Positions 9,329-17,512 of a DNA stretch of 64,000 nt are shown piece after piece. This DNA comes from Muribaculaceae bacterium (GTDB lineage: Bacteria; Bacteroidota; Bacteroidia; Bacteroidales; Muribaculaceae). Both the position numbers and the translations under genes were made by a program. The notes under the pieces are model-generated. The model ran no database searches and had not been told where the DNA came from. It saw nothing but the letters and a program-made list of their open reading frames with translations. The stretch spans positions 62,001 to 126,000 of the forward strand of contig JAGAJP010000050.1 in assembly GCA_017626045.1 (NCBI GenBank), written 5' to 3'. How positions within the stretch are numbered: position 1 is the stretch's first letter; every line of letters begins with the position of its first letter.

Positions 9329-9934
9329 TCAGTCAATCACTCTTTTGGATCCGACGTAGCGCTTGGAATAGTAAGGCTCATGGCAGTTAGAGATGACAAT
9401 ACCGCTCGAAGTAGAAGCGTGGATAAACGAGAAGTTACCTTTCTCATCGGCATCAACAACAATTCCGACATGTCCTACACCCCCCTTAAGGCTTCTACCC
9501 TTGAAGAACACGAGGTCACCCTTCCGGAGATCTGTCCGCTTCACAGGCTCGCCCTGGGTATACTGGTCGCGGGAAGAAGGCGATAGTTTGTAACCGAACT
9601 GACGATAAACGTAACTTGAAAATCCGGAACAGTCAAAAGCCTTGGGTCCCTTGCTGCCTCTGGAATATCTCTTGCCGAGATGGCTACGAGCCTCCGACAG
9701 AAGATCGTCAAGCAGACGTGAAGTTTCCAAGTTAAGAGACTTCGCCATTTCCCTTTCTGCAATATCTTCTTCGACAAGGCGGGAGATGGTGCTTTTTTCA
9801 AGTCCGGTATTTTTAGCGGCTGCGAGTTGCTGCTGATGAGCTTTTGCATGTGCGCTGCGCGACTTCGCGTCGGCGTTCAGCCCGAATCCACATAAAAAGC
9901 ACAAGGTCAGCAATATACAGAGTTTTTTCATCAT
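9329..9934 (-). CDS. Exported NlpC/P60 cysteine endopeptidase
   Basis: A cell-wall hydrolase expected to cut within peptidoglycan stem peptides (typically D-gamma-Glu to diamino acid bonds) in the periplasm. The 201-residue protein has an N-terminal signal peptide (about 1-23, ending ADA), a basic/Gln-rich linker, and a C-terminal NlpC/P60 domain from about residue 78. The catalytic Cys102 is in DCSGFSSY, His155 in GGVGHVGIV, and the third polar residue is His172 in FIHAST. The motif KGDLVFF is typical. It is transcribed alone from a canonical promoter at 9964-9995 and ends at a hairpin. Function as a hydrolase is well supported; the exact substrate is not known. Confidence 0.92.
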   Translation of the reverse strand: MMKKLCILLTLCFLCGFGLNADAKSRSAHAKAHQQQLAAAKNTGLEKSTISRLVEEDIAEREMAKSLNLETSRLLDDLLSEARSHLGKRYSRGSKGPKAFDCSGFSSYVYRQFGYKLSPSSRDQYTQGEPVKRTDLRKGDLVFFKGRSLKGGVGHVGIVVDADEKGNFSFIHASTSSGIVISNCHEPYYSKRYVGSKRVID

Positions 9935-9963
9935 TAGGTTCTTATCGCGTTCTGGTTATAATG

Positions 9964-9995
9964 CAAAATTAGTTAAAATTCGGGAGCAAACCAAA
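9964..9995 (-). promoter_or_regulatory. Bacteroidota promoter of the NlpC/P60 gene
   Basis: On the minus strand TTTG (9992-9995) and TAATTTTG (9964-9971) are separated by exactly 20 bp, matching TTTG-N19-21-TAnnTTTG. The leader to the ATG is about 25-30 bases. Confidence 0.7.
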
Positions 9996-10168
9996 TGCTC
10001 ACTGCCCAATTATCAATATTTTAAATATCTTTAGCAATCAGCACACAACTCCCCCGAGTGTGCAAAGAACCCATTTTTCACTGAGGCACAGACTGTGGAT
10101 TTTTGGCCGAAATGGAGGAAAATGTCGAGTTTTTGACGGAGGGCGATGTCTGTTTGCACATTTTTTAT

Positions 10169-10176
10169 TAATTTTG
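10169..10176 (+). promoter_or_regulatory. -7 element upstream of the amidase gene
   Basis: TAATTTTG matches TAnnTTTG. The nearest TTTG (10153-10156) is only 12 bp upstream, so the -33 element is weak. It implies a leader of roughly 95 bases before the amidase ATG. Confidence 0.45.
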
Positions 10177-10274
10177 TAATTTGATTGGATTCTGGAGTCG
10201 GCACCCCATTTATGCGGGAAGTATCTGACCGGGACCATCAAATGAGAGATTAACGTTTTATAACTCAGATTGCT

Positions 10275-11078
10275 ATGAAAGTTAGGCAATTGGCATTAGC
10301 CGGTCTGCTTCTTATATCCTTTCTTCTTGCCCCTTGCGGCTCTTCCGCGAAAAAGAAGGAAGCCGACGAAAAGAAAATTGTGGTTGTCCTTGACCCCGGA
10401 CACGGAGGAAAGGATTTTGGCGCGTGTGAGAATGGAGCAAGAGAAAAGGACATCAATCTTGCCGTAGCCAAGAAACTGCGTTCGCTTATAGACAAGGAGC
10501 TGAAAGACGTAGAGGTGGTGATGACCAGAAGCACCGACACATACCTGACACTTCAGCAAAGGGCCGATGTCGCGAACAAGTCGGGAGGCGACCTTTTTAT
10601 GTCGATACACGTCAACTCAGTCGACAAGAAGAGCCGCCACCGCAAGACTGTATGCGGCAGTTCTGTCTATGTGCTTGGACTACACCGCGACGGAGACAAC
10701 ATGAAGGTCGCAATGCGCGAGAACTCAGTGATAGAGCTTGAAAGCGACTATAAGGAGAAGTACAGCGGGTTCGACCCATCGAAAGATGAGAGCTACATCA
10801 TCTTCGAGATGGCACAGAAGCGCAATTTGGGCGAAAGCATCCGAGTGGCGAGCGACGCGCAGAATTTCCTTGTGGAGGATGCCGGCCGCGCCAACCGAGG
10901 TGTGCGTCAGGCAGGATTCTGGGTCCTGTGGGCAACCTCGATGCCGGCGGTGCTTGTGGAGCTTGATTTCATTTGCAATCCTGAATCTGTGGCATTCCTG
11001 ACATCAGACGATGGGGTTGAGCGAATGGCAAAATCACTCCTTAGCTCAATTAAAAAATTTGTGGAAAGACGCAGTTGA
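10275..11078 (+). CDS. N-acetylmuramoyl-L-alanine amidase (Amidase_3), lipoprotein
   Basis: A zinc amidase that cleaves the bond between N-acetylmuramic acid and L-Ala in peptidoglycan. The 267-residue protein has a lipoprotein signal with the lipobox LLAPC (Cys21). The catalytic domain begins at about residue 34. Zinc ligands are His43 in DPGHGG, Glu57 in GAREKDI and His112 in SIHVNS; the catalytic Glu229 is in LVELDFICN. All four are present, so the enzyme should be active. A helical insertion (about 115-175) that covers the active site in regulated amidases is present. It is followed at 52 bp by the MCE protein gene in the same direction. The pairing of amidase and MlaD-type protein is common in Bacteroidales. 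Confidence 0.93.
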   Translation: MKVRQLALAGLLLISFLLAPCGSSAKKKEADEKKIVVVLDPGHGGKDFGACENGAREKDINLAVAKKLRSLIDKELKDVEVVMTRSTDTYLTLQQRADVANKSGGDLFMSIHVNSVDKKSRHRKTVCGSSVYVLGLHRDGDNMKVAMRENSVIELESDYKEKYSGFDPSKDESYIIFEMAQKRNLGESIRVASDAQNFLVEDAGRANRGVRQAGFWVLWATSMPAVLVELDFICNPESVAFLTSDDGVERMAKSLLSSIKKFVERRS

Positions 11079-11130
11079 GTGTTATATAAATAAAATTAGA
11101 CAATTTCGAAAGAAGACAATTTACCTTTAT

Positions 11131-12033
11131 ATGAAAAAATTAATAAATAAAGAGTTTGTTATCGGCATTTCCGTGATTGGAGCCATCGTGATACTGATCA
11201 TGGGCATAGAATTTCTGAAAGGAATAAATCTTTTCAGACCTGCCAATTATTATCTTGCCTACTACGACAATGTGGATGAACTGACTGTCTCCTCCCCCAT
11301 CCTGATCGATGGTTTCAAGGTAGGACAGGTAAGAGAGGTCAATTTCAATTATGAGCGTCCCGGGAAAATAGAGGTAGTAATGGCGCTCGACAAAAAACTG
11401 CATCTTCCGGAAGGCACGATAGCAGAAATCGGCACCACGATGCTCAGCGGAGCCCGCATCGAGCTTACTCTTGGAAAAGGTCCGGGTATGCTTCCGGTTG
11501 GCGGCGAGGTAGCCGTGGGGAGCAAAGCGGGGCTCATGTCATCGCTTCAGGACGGTCTTATGCCGGCTGTGACCAATGTGATACCCAAGGTAGACTCCCT
11601 TCTTCTGAACCTCAACCGACTTGTAGCCAATCCGGCGCTGACGGCATCTATCGACAATCTTGACGACATCACGCTGAATCTGCTCGCCACATCGAAGGGT
11701 CTCAACAGCACCATGAACCGAGACGTGCCCCGGATTGCGAGCAATGCCGCCAGCCTCACCGTTAAGCTTGACACTATAGTGGACAATCTCGGTCAGCTGT
11801 CATATCAGCTTAAGAGTCTTCCTCTTGACGCCACAATGGACAATGTGAACCAGTTGACGGCAAACCTTTCGGAATTCTCGCGCCAGCTCAACAACAAGAA
11901 CTCCACTTTAGGAATGCTGACCAATGACCCCGAACTCTACAACCGTCTGAACCAGGTATCCGCCGACATCGACTCCCTGATAGTGGACATAAAGAAGAAT
12001 CCCAAGCGGTATATCAGCATTAAACTCCTGTAA
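11131..12033 (+). CDS. MCE/MlaD-family periplasmic lipid-transport protein
   Basis: A 300-residue substrate-binding subunit of an MlaFEDB-like ABC system that moves phospholipids between the two membranes. One N-terminal membrane helix (about residues 8-28, FVIGISVIGAIVILIMGIEF) anchors it. The MCE domain follows (about 38-115) and contains the family-like stretch VSSPILIDGFKVGQV. The rest is a long helical region. I chose the ATG at 11131 because the longer frame starting at 11011 overlaps the amidase 3' end and adds residues with no homology. No MlaE or MlaF gene is next to it, so the rest of the transporter is encoded elsewhere. Confidence 0.9.
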   Translation: MKKLINKEFVIGISVIGAIVILIMGIEFLKGINLFRPANYYLAYYDNVDELTVSSPILIDGFKVGQVREVNFNYERPGKIEVVMALDKKLHLPEGTIAEIGTTMLSGARIELTLGKGPGMLPVGGEVAVGSKAGLMSSLQDGLMPAVTNVIPKVDSLLLNLNRLVANPALTASIDNLDDITLNLLATSKGLNSTMNRDVPRIASNAASLTVKLDTIVDNLGQLSYQLKSLPLDATMDNVNQLTANLSEFSRQLNNKNSTLGMLTNDPELYNRLNQVSADIDSLIVDIKKNPKRYISIKLL

Positions 12034-12118
12034 TCGACATTATTCATACTCGTTTCCACCGCAAGGGCTGACAGGCATAATGTCAGCGCGATGCTTGCTT
12101 TTCCAAAATCTCAGGCAT

Positions 12119-13084
12119 GTGAAACAGGTTTTCTACAGATACAATCCCGACACCGACAATTTCGAGCGTTATTACCCGACGCTCAAAAGCCGCATAGCCG
12201 CGATAAGCAGGTATGCGGCAGTGGGAAGCGTTATCGGGATTGGTCTGTATCTACTTATTTTCTATGCCTTCGATGCTCCGACAGAGCGGAATCTGAAAGC
12301 CGAAAACAGCAACCTGAAGTCGCAGTACGCTATACTTGAGAAGCGTCTTGACAATTCCATCAAGGTAATGGAAGACATCCGGCACCGCGATGACAATTTC
12401 TATCGGGTCATGATGCAGATGGATCCCCTCAGCAGCAGTCAGAGATATTCAGGTCTGGAGAATGACTACAAGTTTGAAAACATCGACAAACTGAAAGACG
12501 CGGAACTTGTGAGCCGGATGAACAGGTCGATGGATTTTCTGGAGCATCAGATATATTCTCAATCGGTGTCGTTTGACCAGCTGCGGGATGCGGCGGGAGA
12601 ACAGAAAGACAAGATATCCAGGATACCGTCGGTGCTTCCGATCAATATCAAGGACTATACAATGTCGTCGGGCTACGGCTACCGACGCGACCCTATCTAT
12701 GGAACAGCCAAGTTTCATGAAGGACTCGACTTTGCGGCGGCTACCGGCACGCCGGTGTTCGCCACCGCCGATGCCGTGGTGGATGTCGCCGAGAGAAAGC
12801 CGGGCTACGGCAACTGCATCGATCTTGACCATGGCTACAATTATCTGACCCGCTACGCACATCTGAGTCAGATTCTTGTAAAGCCGGGGCAGCATGTGAA
12901 GCGTGGTGAGATGATAGGGAAAGTCGGCTCAACAGGAAAATCCACCGGAAGCCATCTTCATTATGAAGTGCGGTTCAAAGGGGAGCCTCAGAATCCGGTG
13001 AACTATTACTTCATGGATCTGTCGCCACAAGAATATGTGGATATGATCCAGCTGGCGGAAAACTCCGGCCATGTGATGGACTGA
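12119..13084 (+). CDS. LytM-type M23 peptidase, membrane anchored
   Basis: A putative peptidoglycan endopeptidase or its activator. The N-terminus KQVFYRYNPDTDNFERYYP is typical of a Bacteroidota M23 family; it fits best with the GTG at 12119 (321 residues), although an upstream in-frame ATG at 12080 would add 13 residues. One membrane helix (about residues 30-52) is followed by a coiled coil (LKAENSNLKSQYAILEKRL) and the M23 domain in the C-terminal half. The zinc and catalytic residues His-x3-Asp (FHEGLDFA) and HLHYEV are intact. The MerR gene starts 34 bp downstream in the same direction, a conserved Bacteroidota pairing. Confidence 0.9.
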   Translation: MKQVFYRYNPDTDNFERYYPTLKSRIAAISRYAAVGSVIGIGLYLLIFYAFDAPTERNLKAENSNLKSQYAILEKRLDNSIKVMEDIRHRDDNFYRVMMQMDPLSSSQRYSGLENDYKFENIDKLKDAELVSRMNRSMDFLEHQIYSQSVSFDQLRDAAGEQKDKISRIPSVLPINIKDYTMSSGYGYRRDPIYGTAKFHEGLDFAAATGTPVFATADAVVDVAERKPGYGNCIDLDHGYNYLTRYAHLSQILVKPGQHVKRGEMIGKVGSTGKSTGSHLHYEVRFKGEPQNPVNYYFMDLSPQEYVDMIQLAENSGHVMD

Positions 13085-13118
13085 CATAACAAACGACATC
13101 GGAAGGAGCAGCGGGATT

Positions 13119-13454
13119 ATGGAAGACCTCGACAAAAAATATTATAGAATCAGGGATGTGGCGGAATTTCTCGGAGTTTCTCCCGTCACCGTCAGATATT
13201 GGGAACGGGAGTTTGACTGTCTGCGTCCCTCCCGCTCGTCAGGGGGCGTAAGGTATTATACGCCTGCCGACATCGAGACCCTGCGGATAATCCATTATCT
13301 TCTGAAGACGCGAGGTCTGAAGATTGAATCGGCGCGGGAACAGATGAGAGTCAACAGAAAGAATATATCAAACAGGCTGAAGGTCATTGATGCGTTGCTG
13401 GAAGTCCGCGGAGAGCTTGACACCATGCTGAAGGGGTTGAGCAAGAGGAGATGA
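13119..13454 (+). CDS. MerR-family transcriptional regulator
   Basis: A 111-residue DNA-binding protein. The winged helix-turn-helix covers about residues 8-75 with the family motif RIRDVAEFLGVSPVTVRYWE followed by RYYTPADIETLRIIHYLL. After a short helical dimerisation region the protein ends, so there is no effector-binding domain or Cys cluster for metals. It is co-oriented with the M23 peptidase gene, 34 bp downstream. Target genes are unknown; autoregulation or control of the cell-wall gene in front of it is the simplest guess. Confidence 0.9.
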   Translation: MEDLDKKYYRIRDVAEFLGVSPVTVRYWEREFDCLRPSRSSGGVRYYTPADIETLRIIHYLLKTRGLKIESAREQMRVNRKNISNRLKVIDALLEVRGELDTMLKGLSKRR

Positions 13455-13464
13455 GATTCGTGGG

Positions 13465-13905
13465 CTAAAGGTTGGAATTGTAATATGCGGGGTTGCCGGT
13501 TACGTTTTCGCCGATGAAGTCCGGGATACTGAAAGGCGTATCTTCACTTTCAAGTTCAATTTCAGCGGTCACGAGACCAAGTCTGTTGCCGAGGAATTCA
13601 TCCACTTCCCAAACGTGACCCTCATAGGGCACCAAGTATCTGATTTTGTCGAGCAGCTGACCCTCGCAGAGGCTGAGCATTTTTTCCGCATCCTCAAATG
13701 GAATCTCATACTCGAACTCAAGGCGTGAGGCGCCGTGATTCTTTCCTTTCACGGTAAGGTATCCCCTGTCTCCTTTGGTGCGGACCCTTACCACTCGTTC
13801 CGGGTTTCTGCTAAGATATCCCTGACGGATTCTTAGGGAAGATTCAGCCATCGCTTTGAAATTGGTATTTTTTACCAAATATTTGTACTCTATCTCCAAT
13901 CCCAT
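13465..13905 (-). CDS. CYTH-domain phosphohydrolase/adenylate-cyclase-like protein
   Basis: A 146-residue single-domain member of the CYTH superfamily (triphosphate tunnel metalloenzymes). The signature ExExK is at the N-terminus (Glu4, Glu6, Lys8 in MGLEIEYKYLV), followed by several charged residues that line the tunnel (RIRQGYLS, RVRTKGDRGYLTVKG, EFEYEIP, LDKIRYLV, WEVDEF). Proteins of this kind hydrolyse inorganic triphosphate or nucleoside triphosphates; the true substrate cannot be told from sequence. The gene is convergent with the MerR gene and only 10 bp separates the two stops. Confidence 0.9.
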   Translation of the reverse strand: MGLEIEYKYLVKNTNFKAMAESSLRIRQGYLSRNPERVVRVRTKGDRGYLTVKGKNHGASRLEFEYEIPFEDAEKMLSLCEGQLLDKIRYLVPYEGHVWEVDEFLGNRLGLVTAEIELESEDTPFSIPDFIGENVTGNPAYYNSNL

Positions 13906-13948
13906 GATATAGTCTATTAAACGACTTCTAAGAATGAATTATTTTTAT

Positions 13949-13956
13949 TAATTTTG
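13949..13956 (+). promoter_or_regulatory. -7 element upstream of the DUF5686 gene
   Basis: TAATTTTG followed by CA matches TAnnTTTG. No clear -33 TTTG is seen 19-21 bp upstream. It lies between the divergent CYTH and DUF5686 genes. Confidence 0.4.
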
Positions 13957-14054
13957 CATACCGAAATAACGGCAAAGGCGAAACCGTATATGTTTCGCAT
14001 ACAAAATTAATGAATTTCTACAGTATCTACAATATATTCGTCGGTAATTCTTCC

Positions 14055-16385
14055 ATGGCAAAACGCATCTTTGCCATTCTTATGCCTGTGCTCTTCCTTA
14101 TAGACGCATCAGCGACGAATATGGGCGAAATCGAGGTCGACACGGCAATATTCATGCGTCAGGCAAAGGAACTTCAGGAGCTGGTGGTCAGGCCAAAAAA
14201 AGAAAAATACTCGAAAAAAAACAATCCGGCGGTAGACCTTATGCAGAGGGTGAGGGCATATCAGCACAACGGTGACCCGAGGCTTGGGGAACACTACAGT
14301 TTCGACCAGTATGACAAGACAGTGCTCGGACTGCTTGATTTTTCAGCAAAAGAGGTTGCCAAGCGTCCGTTTCTGCGGGATTATATCGACACCGTATCGC
14401 CGGGCGACCGCGAGGTGCTGAATTTCCTGATAAAGGAAAAGGCATCGACACGCCTGTATGCCGGCGGAAACACCACTCCCAAGACTGTAGTAAGGGGTAG
14501 GACATCAGAAGGAATCGACGACTCCTTCGAGGACGGCAATGTCAACGTGATGCTCGAAGAATTCCTGAGGGAGGTAGACATATACGACAATGATGTCACG
14601 ATAATGGCAAACCGTTTTGTGAGTCCACTGTCGGCAATCGCGGCAGACTACTACAAATTCTACATCACCGACACACTCGACGTAGCCGGGACAAGATGCA
14701 TACAGCTCACCTTCAGTCCGAAAAATCATGAGAGCTTTTCCTTTATGGGCAATCTGTATGTGGCACTTGGAGACACCACCGGATTTGTGAAAAAGGTATC
14801 GATGAAAGTACCTCGCACCATCAATCTCAATTATGTCGACAACATGCATATCAATCAGATATTTGAGAAAGATGCTGAGGGAAAGAGACACAAGGTGCTC
14901 GATGAAATGAGCCTTGACCTCTGCATCATACCCGGCACACAGAAGTTCTATGCCCGCCGTGAGACGCGCTATGACAATTTCAGCGACCGTCGGCGAGAGG
15001 ATCTGGCACAAGCCTACGACATGCTTGGTGATGTCTGGGAGATAGAGGAAAGCGACAGTCGTCCGGACAGTTTCTGGAACGAAGAGCGGATGGTTCCACT
15101 CTCAAACGCCGAATCGAATATGGGAGCTTTCATGACCAAACTTAGGGAAATACCGTTTTTCTACTGGACAGAGAAGGCATTGGTGATACTCGTAGGCGGA
15201 TATGTCAAGACCGGTAAGAAAAGCAAGTTTGACATAGGCCCCGTGAATACCTTTATTAGCGCCAACACAGTGGAAGGACTTAGACTCAGAGTTGGCGGCA
15301 TGACCACCGCCAACCTGTCGCCGCATTGGTTTGCAAGAGGGTATGTGGCATACGGTTTTCGCGACAAGAAATGGAAATACAAGGGAGAACTGGAATATTC
15401 CTTCAATAAGAAGAAATATCACAGCCGGGAATTTCCGGTCAACAGCATCCGCGCCACCTATATGTATGATGTGGACATGATAGGCCAGCATTATCTCTTC
15501 ACCAATCCCGACAATATCTTTTTAAGTTTAAAAAGGAAACCGTCCAATCTCACCACCTACAGGCGCCTCGCCTCGCTTGAGTATAAACTTGAGCTTGCCA
15601 ACCAACTTTCGTTCGACATTAAGATGGAGCATGCCCGACAGGAGGCTACGCCGTGGCTGCCGTTTATCGACGGCTATGGCAGGAACTATTCGCATTTCGG
15701 GCGCACCTCATTCGGATTTTCGGTCAGGTACGCACCCGGAGAGAAGTTCATGCAGGAAAAAAGTATCAGGATACCGGTCAATCTTGACGCGCCCATCTTC
15801 ATACTCACACATGAATGGGGTCCGTCATGGCTCCCCGGCGCCGACTTCACGGTGTCGAAGACCGAACTACTTGTTCAGAAACGCTTTTGGTTTTCCGCCT
15901 TCGGCTACACCGACATCATACTTAAAGGAGGCATGATATGGAGTCAGGTCCAGTATCCGGAACTACTATGGCCGAATGCGAACCTCAGCTACACCATCCA
16001 GCCGGAATCATATTCACTGATGAATCCAATGGAGTTTGCCATCGACAGGTATGCATCGTGGGACCTCACCTACTGGGGCAACGGGATTCTGTTTAACCGT
16101 ATACCCTTTGTAAAGAAAGCCAAGCTGCGCGAGGTAGTCTGTTTCAAGGGACTTTTCGGCGGACTTAGCGATAAAAACAATCCTGAGATGCAAAACAATC
16201 TCTACAGGTTCCCTTCCGATAGCGATTCTCGTAGGATGACGTCGACTCCTTATATGGAAATAAGCGCGGGAATAGACAATATTTTTACCATACTGCGAGT
16301 TGACTATGTGTGGCGGCTAAGCTATCGCGACACTCCCGGCGCGGACCGGCATGGAGTGAGAATCGCCCTGCACTTTACTTTCTAA
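14055..16385 (+). CDS. DUF5686-type outer-membrane protein
   Basis: An exported protein of about 776 residues belonging to a Bacteroidota family of predicted outer-membrane beta-barrels, often named DUF5686. A signal peptide (MAKRIFAILMPVLFLIDASA) supports the start at 14055 rather than the in-frame ATG at 14010. The characteristic N-terminal block VRPKKEKYSKKNNPAVDLMQRV is followed by a soluble region to about residue 370 and then by many amphipathic beta strands with alternating Tyr/Trp, ending in an aromatic residue (HFTF), as expected for a BAM-inserted barrel. The carboxypeptidase-like regulatory domain that often precedes this family is absent. Function is unknown. lipB starts 14 bp after its stop. 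Confidence 0.82.
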   Translation: MAKRIFAILMPVLFLIDASATNMGEIEVDTAIFMRQAKELQELVVRPKKEKYSKKNNPAVDLMQRVRAYQHNGDPRLGEHYSFDQYDKTVLGLLDFSAKEVAKRPFLRDYIDTVSPGDREVLNFLIKEKASTRLYAGGNTTPKTVVRGRTSEGIDDSFEDGNVNVMLEEFLREVDIYDNDVTIMANRFVSPLSAIAADYYKFYITDTLDVAGTRCIQLTFSPKNHESFSFMGNLYVALGDTTGFVKKVSMKVPRTINLNYVDNMHINQIFEKDAEGKRHKVLDEMSLDLCIIPGTQKFYARRETRYDNFSDRRREDLAQAYDMLGDVWEIEESDSRPDSFWNEERMVPLSNAESNMGAFMTKLREIPFFYWTEKALVILVGGYVKTGKKSKFDIGPVNTFISANTVEGLRLRVGGMTTANLSPHWFARGYVAYGFRDKKWKYKGELEYSFNKKKYHSREFPVNSIRATYMYDVDMIGQHYLFTNPDNIFLSLKRKPSNLTTYRRLASLEYKLELANQLSFDIKMEHARQEATPWLPFIDGYGRNYSHFGRTSFGFSVRYAPGEKFMQEKSIRIPVNLDAPIFILTHEWGPSWLPGADFTVSKTELLVQKRFWFSAFGYTDIILKGGMIWSQVQYPELLWPNANLSYTIQPESYSLMNPMEFAIDRYASWDLTYWGNGILFNRIPFVKKAKLREVVCFKGLFGGLSDKNNPEMQNNLYRFPSDSDSRRMTSTPYMEISAGIDNIFTILRVDYVWRLSYRDTPGADRHGVRIALHFTF

Positions 16386-16399
16386 GCAAAAATGTATCT

Positions 16400-17071
16400 A
16401 TGAATCTTATAGTGTCGGATGAAGGACTGGTAGAATATGGAGAGATGCTTGCGCGTCAGCGCGGGCTGTTTTCGGAAATGGTCCTCAGGAAAAAAGAGGG
16501 GAAGTCATTGGCGAGAGAATATCTTCTGCTCGTGGAGCATCCTCCGGTGATAACATTAGGCAGACATGCCGACAAAGAAAATCTTCTACTTCCGGAGGAA
16601 GAACTTCGGGAGCGAGGAGTAGAGGTGTTTCGGATAGAGAGGGGTGGAGACGTCACTTTCCATGGGCCGGGACAGCTTGTGGCATATCCGCTCATAGATC
16701 TCGAGGCACATCATTTAGGAGTCAAGGACTATGTGGATCTTCTTGAGGAGACAGTAATCCGCACACTTGACGTGTATGGCATCAAGGGGGAAAGAGTGAA
16801 GGGAGCGAGCGGAGTCTGGATAGAGGCGGGAAGTCCTTTTGAAAGAAAGATCTGTGCCTTAGGAGTCAAATGCAGCAGGTTTGTCACTATGCATGGGCTT
16901 GCGCTGAATGTCAGCACAGACCTGTCGGGATTCGGGATGATCAATCCATGCGGGTTTATAGACAAGGGAGTGACCTCGATGGAGAGAGAATTAGGAGAGG
17001 CTCCGGAGATGTCTTTGGTAAAGAAAACATTAGTATCTGAGTTTCAAAAGCTTCTTAAGAGCGATTCATAA
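16400..17071 (+). CDS. lipB: Octanoyl-[acyl-carrier-protein] transferase LipB
   Basis: Moves octanoate from acyl carrier protein to the lipoyl domains of 2-oxoacid dehydrogenases or the glycine cleavage H protein, the first step of lipoate synthesis. The 223-residue protein has the signature RGGDVTFHGPGQLVAYP (about 81-97). The catalytic Lys150 (FERKICALG) and the acyl-carrying Cys184 (INPCGF) are both present. I chose the ATG at 16400; the longer frame from 16310 runs into the preceding gene. It lies close behind the DUF5686 gene, so the two may share a transcript. LipA is not in the window. Confidence 0.95.
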   Translation: MNLIVSDEGLVEYGEMLARQRGLFSEMVLRKKEGKSLAREYLLLVEHPPVITLGRHADKENLLLPEEELRERGVEVFRIERGGDVTFHGPGQLVAYPLIDLEAHHLGVKDYVDLLEETVIRTLDVYGIKGERVKGASGVWIEAGSPFERKICALGVKCSRFVTMHGLALNVSTDLSGFGMINPCGFIDKGVTSMERELGEAPEMSLVKKTLVSEFQKLLKSDS

Positions 17072-17106
17072 GAGTTGCGTAAATCGTGATTTTTTTTTGA
17101 AAAATA

Positions 17107-17138
17107 TTTGGTGGATTGAAAAAAAAGCAGTAATTTTG
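17107..17138 (+). promoter_or_regulatory. Bacteroidota promoter of the tRNA-Gln pair
   Basis: TTTG (17107-17110) and TAATTTTG (17131-17138) are 20 bp apart, a full match to the primary sigma consensus. The first tRNA starts 40 bp downstream. Confidence 0.75.
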
Positions 17139-17177
17139 CAACGTCAAAAAGGGAGAGACCTTTGAGACAATAAATAT

Positions 17178-17248
17178 TGCCTTGTGGTGTAATGGTAGCA
17201 CACCGGATTCTGGTTCCGTTTGTGAGAGTTCGAGTCTTTCCAAGGCAA
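17178..17248 (+). tRNA. tRNA-Gln (anticodon CTG), copy 1
   Basis: A 71-base cloverleaf. The acceptor stem TGCCTTG pairs with CAAGGCA and the discriminator is A. The D arm contains GTGTAATGGTAGCAC, the anticodon loop TTCTGGT gives CTG at 17210-17212, and the T loop is TTCGAGT. CCA is not encoded. It reads CAG codons. It is the first of a tandem pair spaced 20 bp apart. Confidence 0.93.
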
Positions 17249-17268
17249 CAGTAACTTTGTATGGACAC

Positions 17269-17339
17269 TGCCTTATGGTGTAATGGTAGCACACCGGATT
17301 CTGGTTCCGTTTGTGAGAGTTCGAGTCTTTCTAAGGCAA
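17269..17339 (+). tRNA. tRNA-Gln (anticodon CTG), copy 2
   Basis: Identical to copy 1 except at the seventh acceptor pair, which is A-T here instead of G-C (acceptor TGCCTTA with TAAGGCA). Both strands of the stem changed together, so pairing is kept. Anticodon CTG is at 17301-17303. A strong terminator follows six bases later. Confidence 0.93.
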
Positions 17340-17344
17340 CATTG

Positions 17345-17380
17345 ATACCTTCGATGTGAATCGAGGGTATTTTTGTTTTT
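17345..17380 (+). terminator. Intrinsic terminator of the tRNA-Gln operon
   Basis: An 11-bp stem with one G-T pair and a GTGA loop (17345-17370) is followed directly by TTTTTGTTTTT. It is a textbook Rho-independent terminator. Confidence 0.88.
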
Positions 17381-17440
17381 AATAAACTGCTTTGGTCACG
17401 CCTGGAAGGACGATTTTTTGCGAGCCAGAGGTATTTTCTT

Positions 17441-17465
17441 AATTCTGAATTCTCGAATTTGAATT
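17441..17465. repeat. AATT-phased degenerate repeat
   Basis: AATT occurs at 17441, 17448, 17456 and 17462, a 6-8 base spacing that resembles the perfect 7-base arrays elsewhere in this window. It lies just upstream of the dapA -7 element. Confidence 0.35.
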
Positions 17466-17473
17466 ATTTTTTG

Positions 17474-17481
17474 TAATTTTG
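17474..17481 (+). promoter_or_regulatory. -7 element of dapA
   Basis: TAATTTTG matches TAnnTTTG; no clear -33 TTTG is seen. It is followed after four bases by an in-frame ATG (17486), so transcription from here would begin at or near that codon. This favours the internal ATG at 17513, or a leaderless start at 17486. Confidence 0.5.
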
Positions 17482-17512
17482 TAGCATGTCCCACAGACAT
17501 ACGAATTATGAT

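Larger units (their letters stand above)
9935..10274. other. 340-bp divergent intergenic region
   Basis: Lies between the divergent NlpC/P60 and amidase genes. It holds the minus-strand promoter at 9964-9995, a plus-strand TAATTTTG element at 10169-10176 and, near 10038-10060, a 6-bp inverted repeat GCACAC/GTGTGC with a C-rich loop that could form a hairpin. The open frames that cross it look unlike proteins and are not annotated. Confidence 0.6.

Noticed and set aside
10038..10289. Small minus-strand frame in the NlpC/amidase gap
   Set aside because: Low-complexity, basic product crossing a promoter region; not protein-like.
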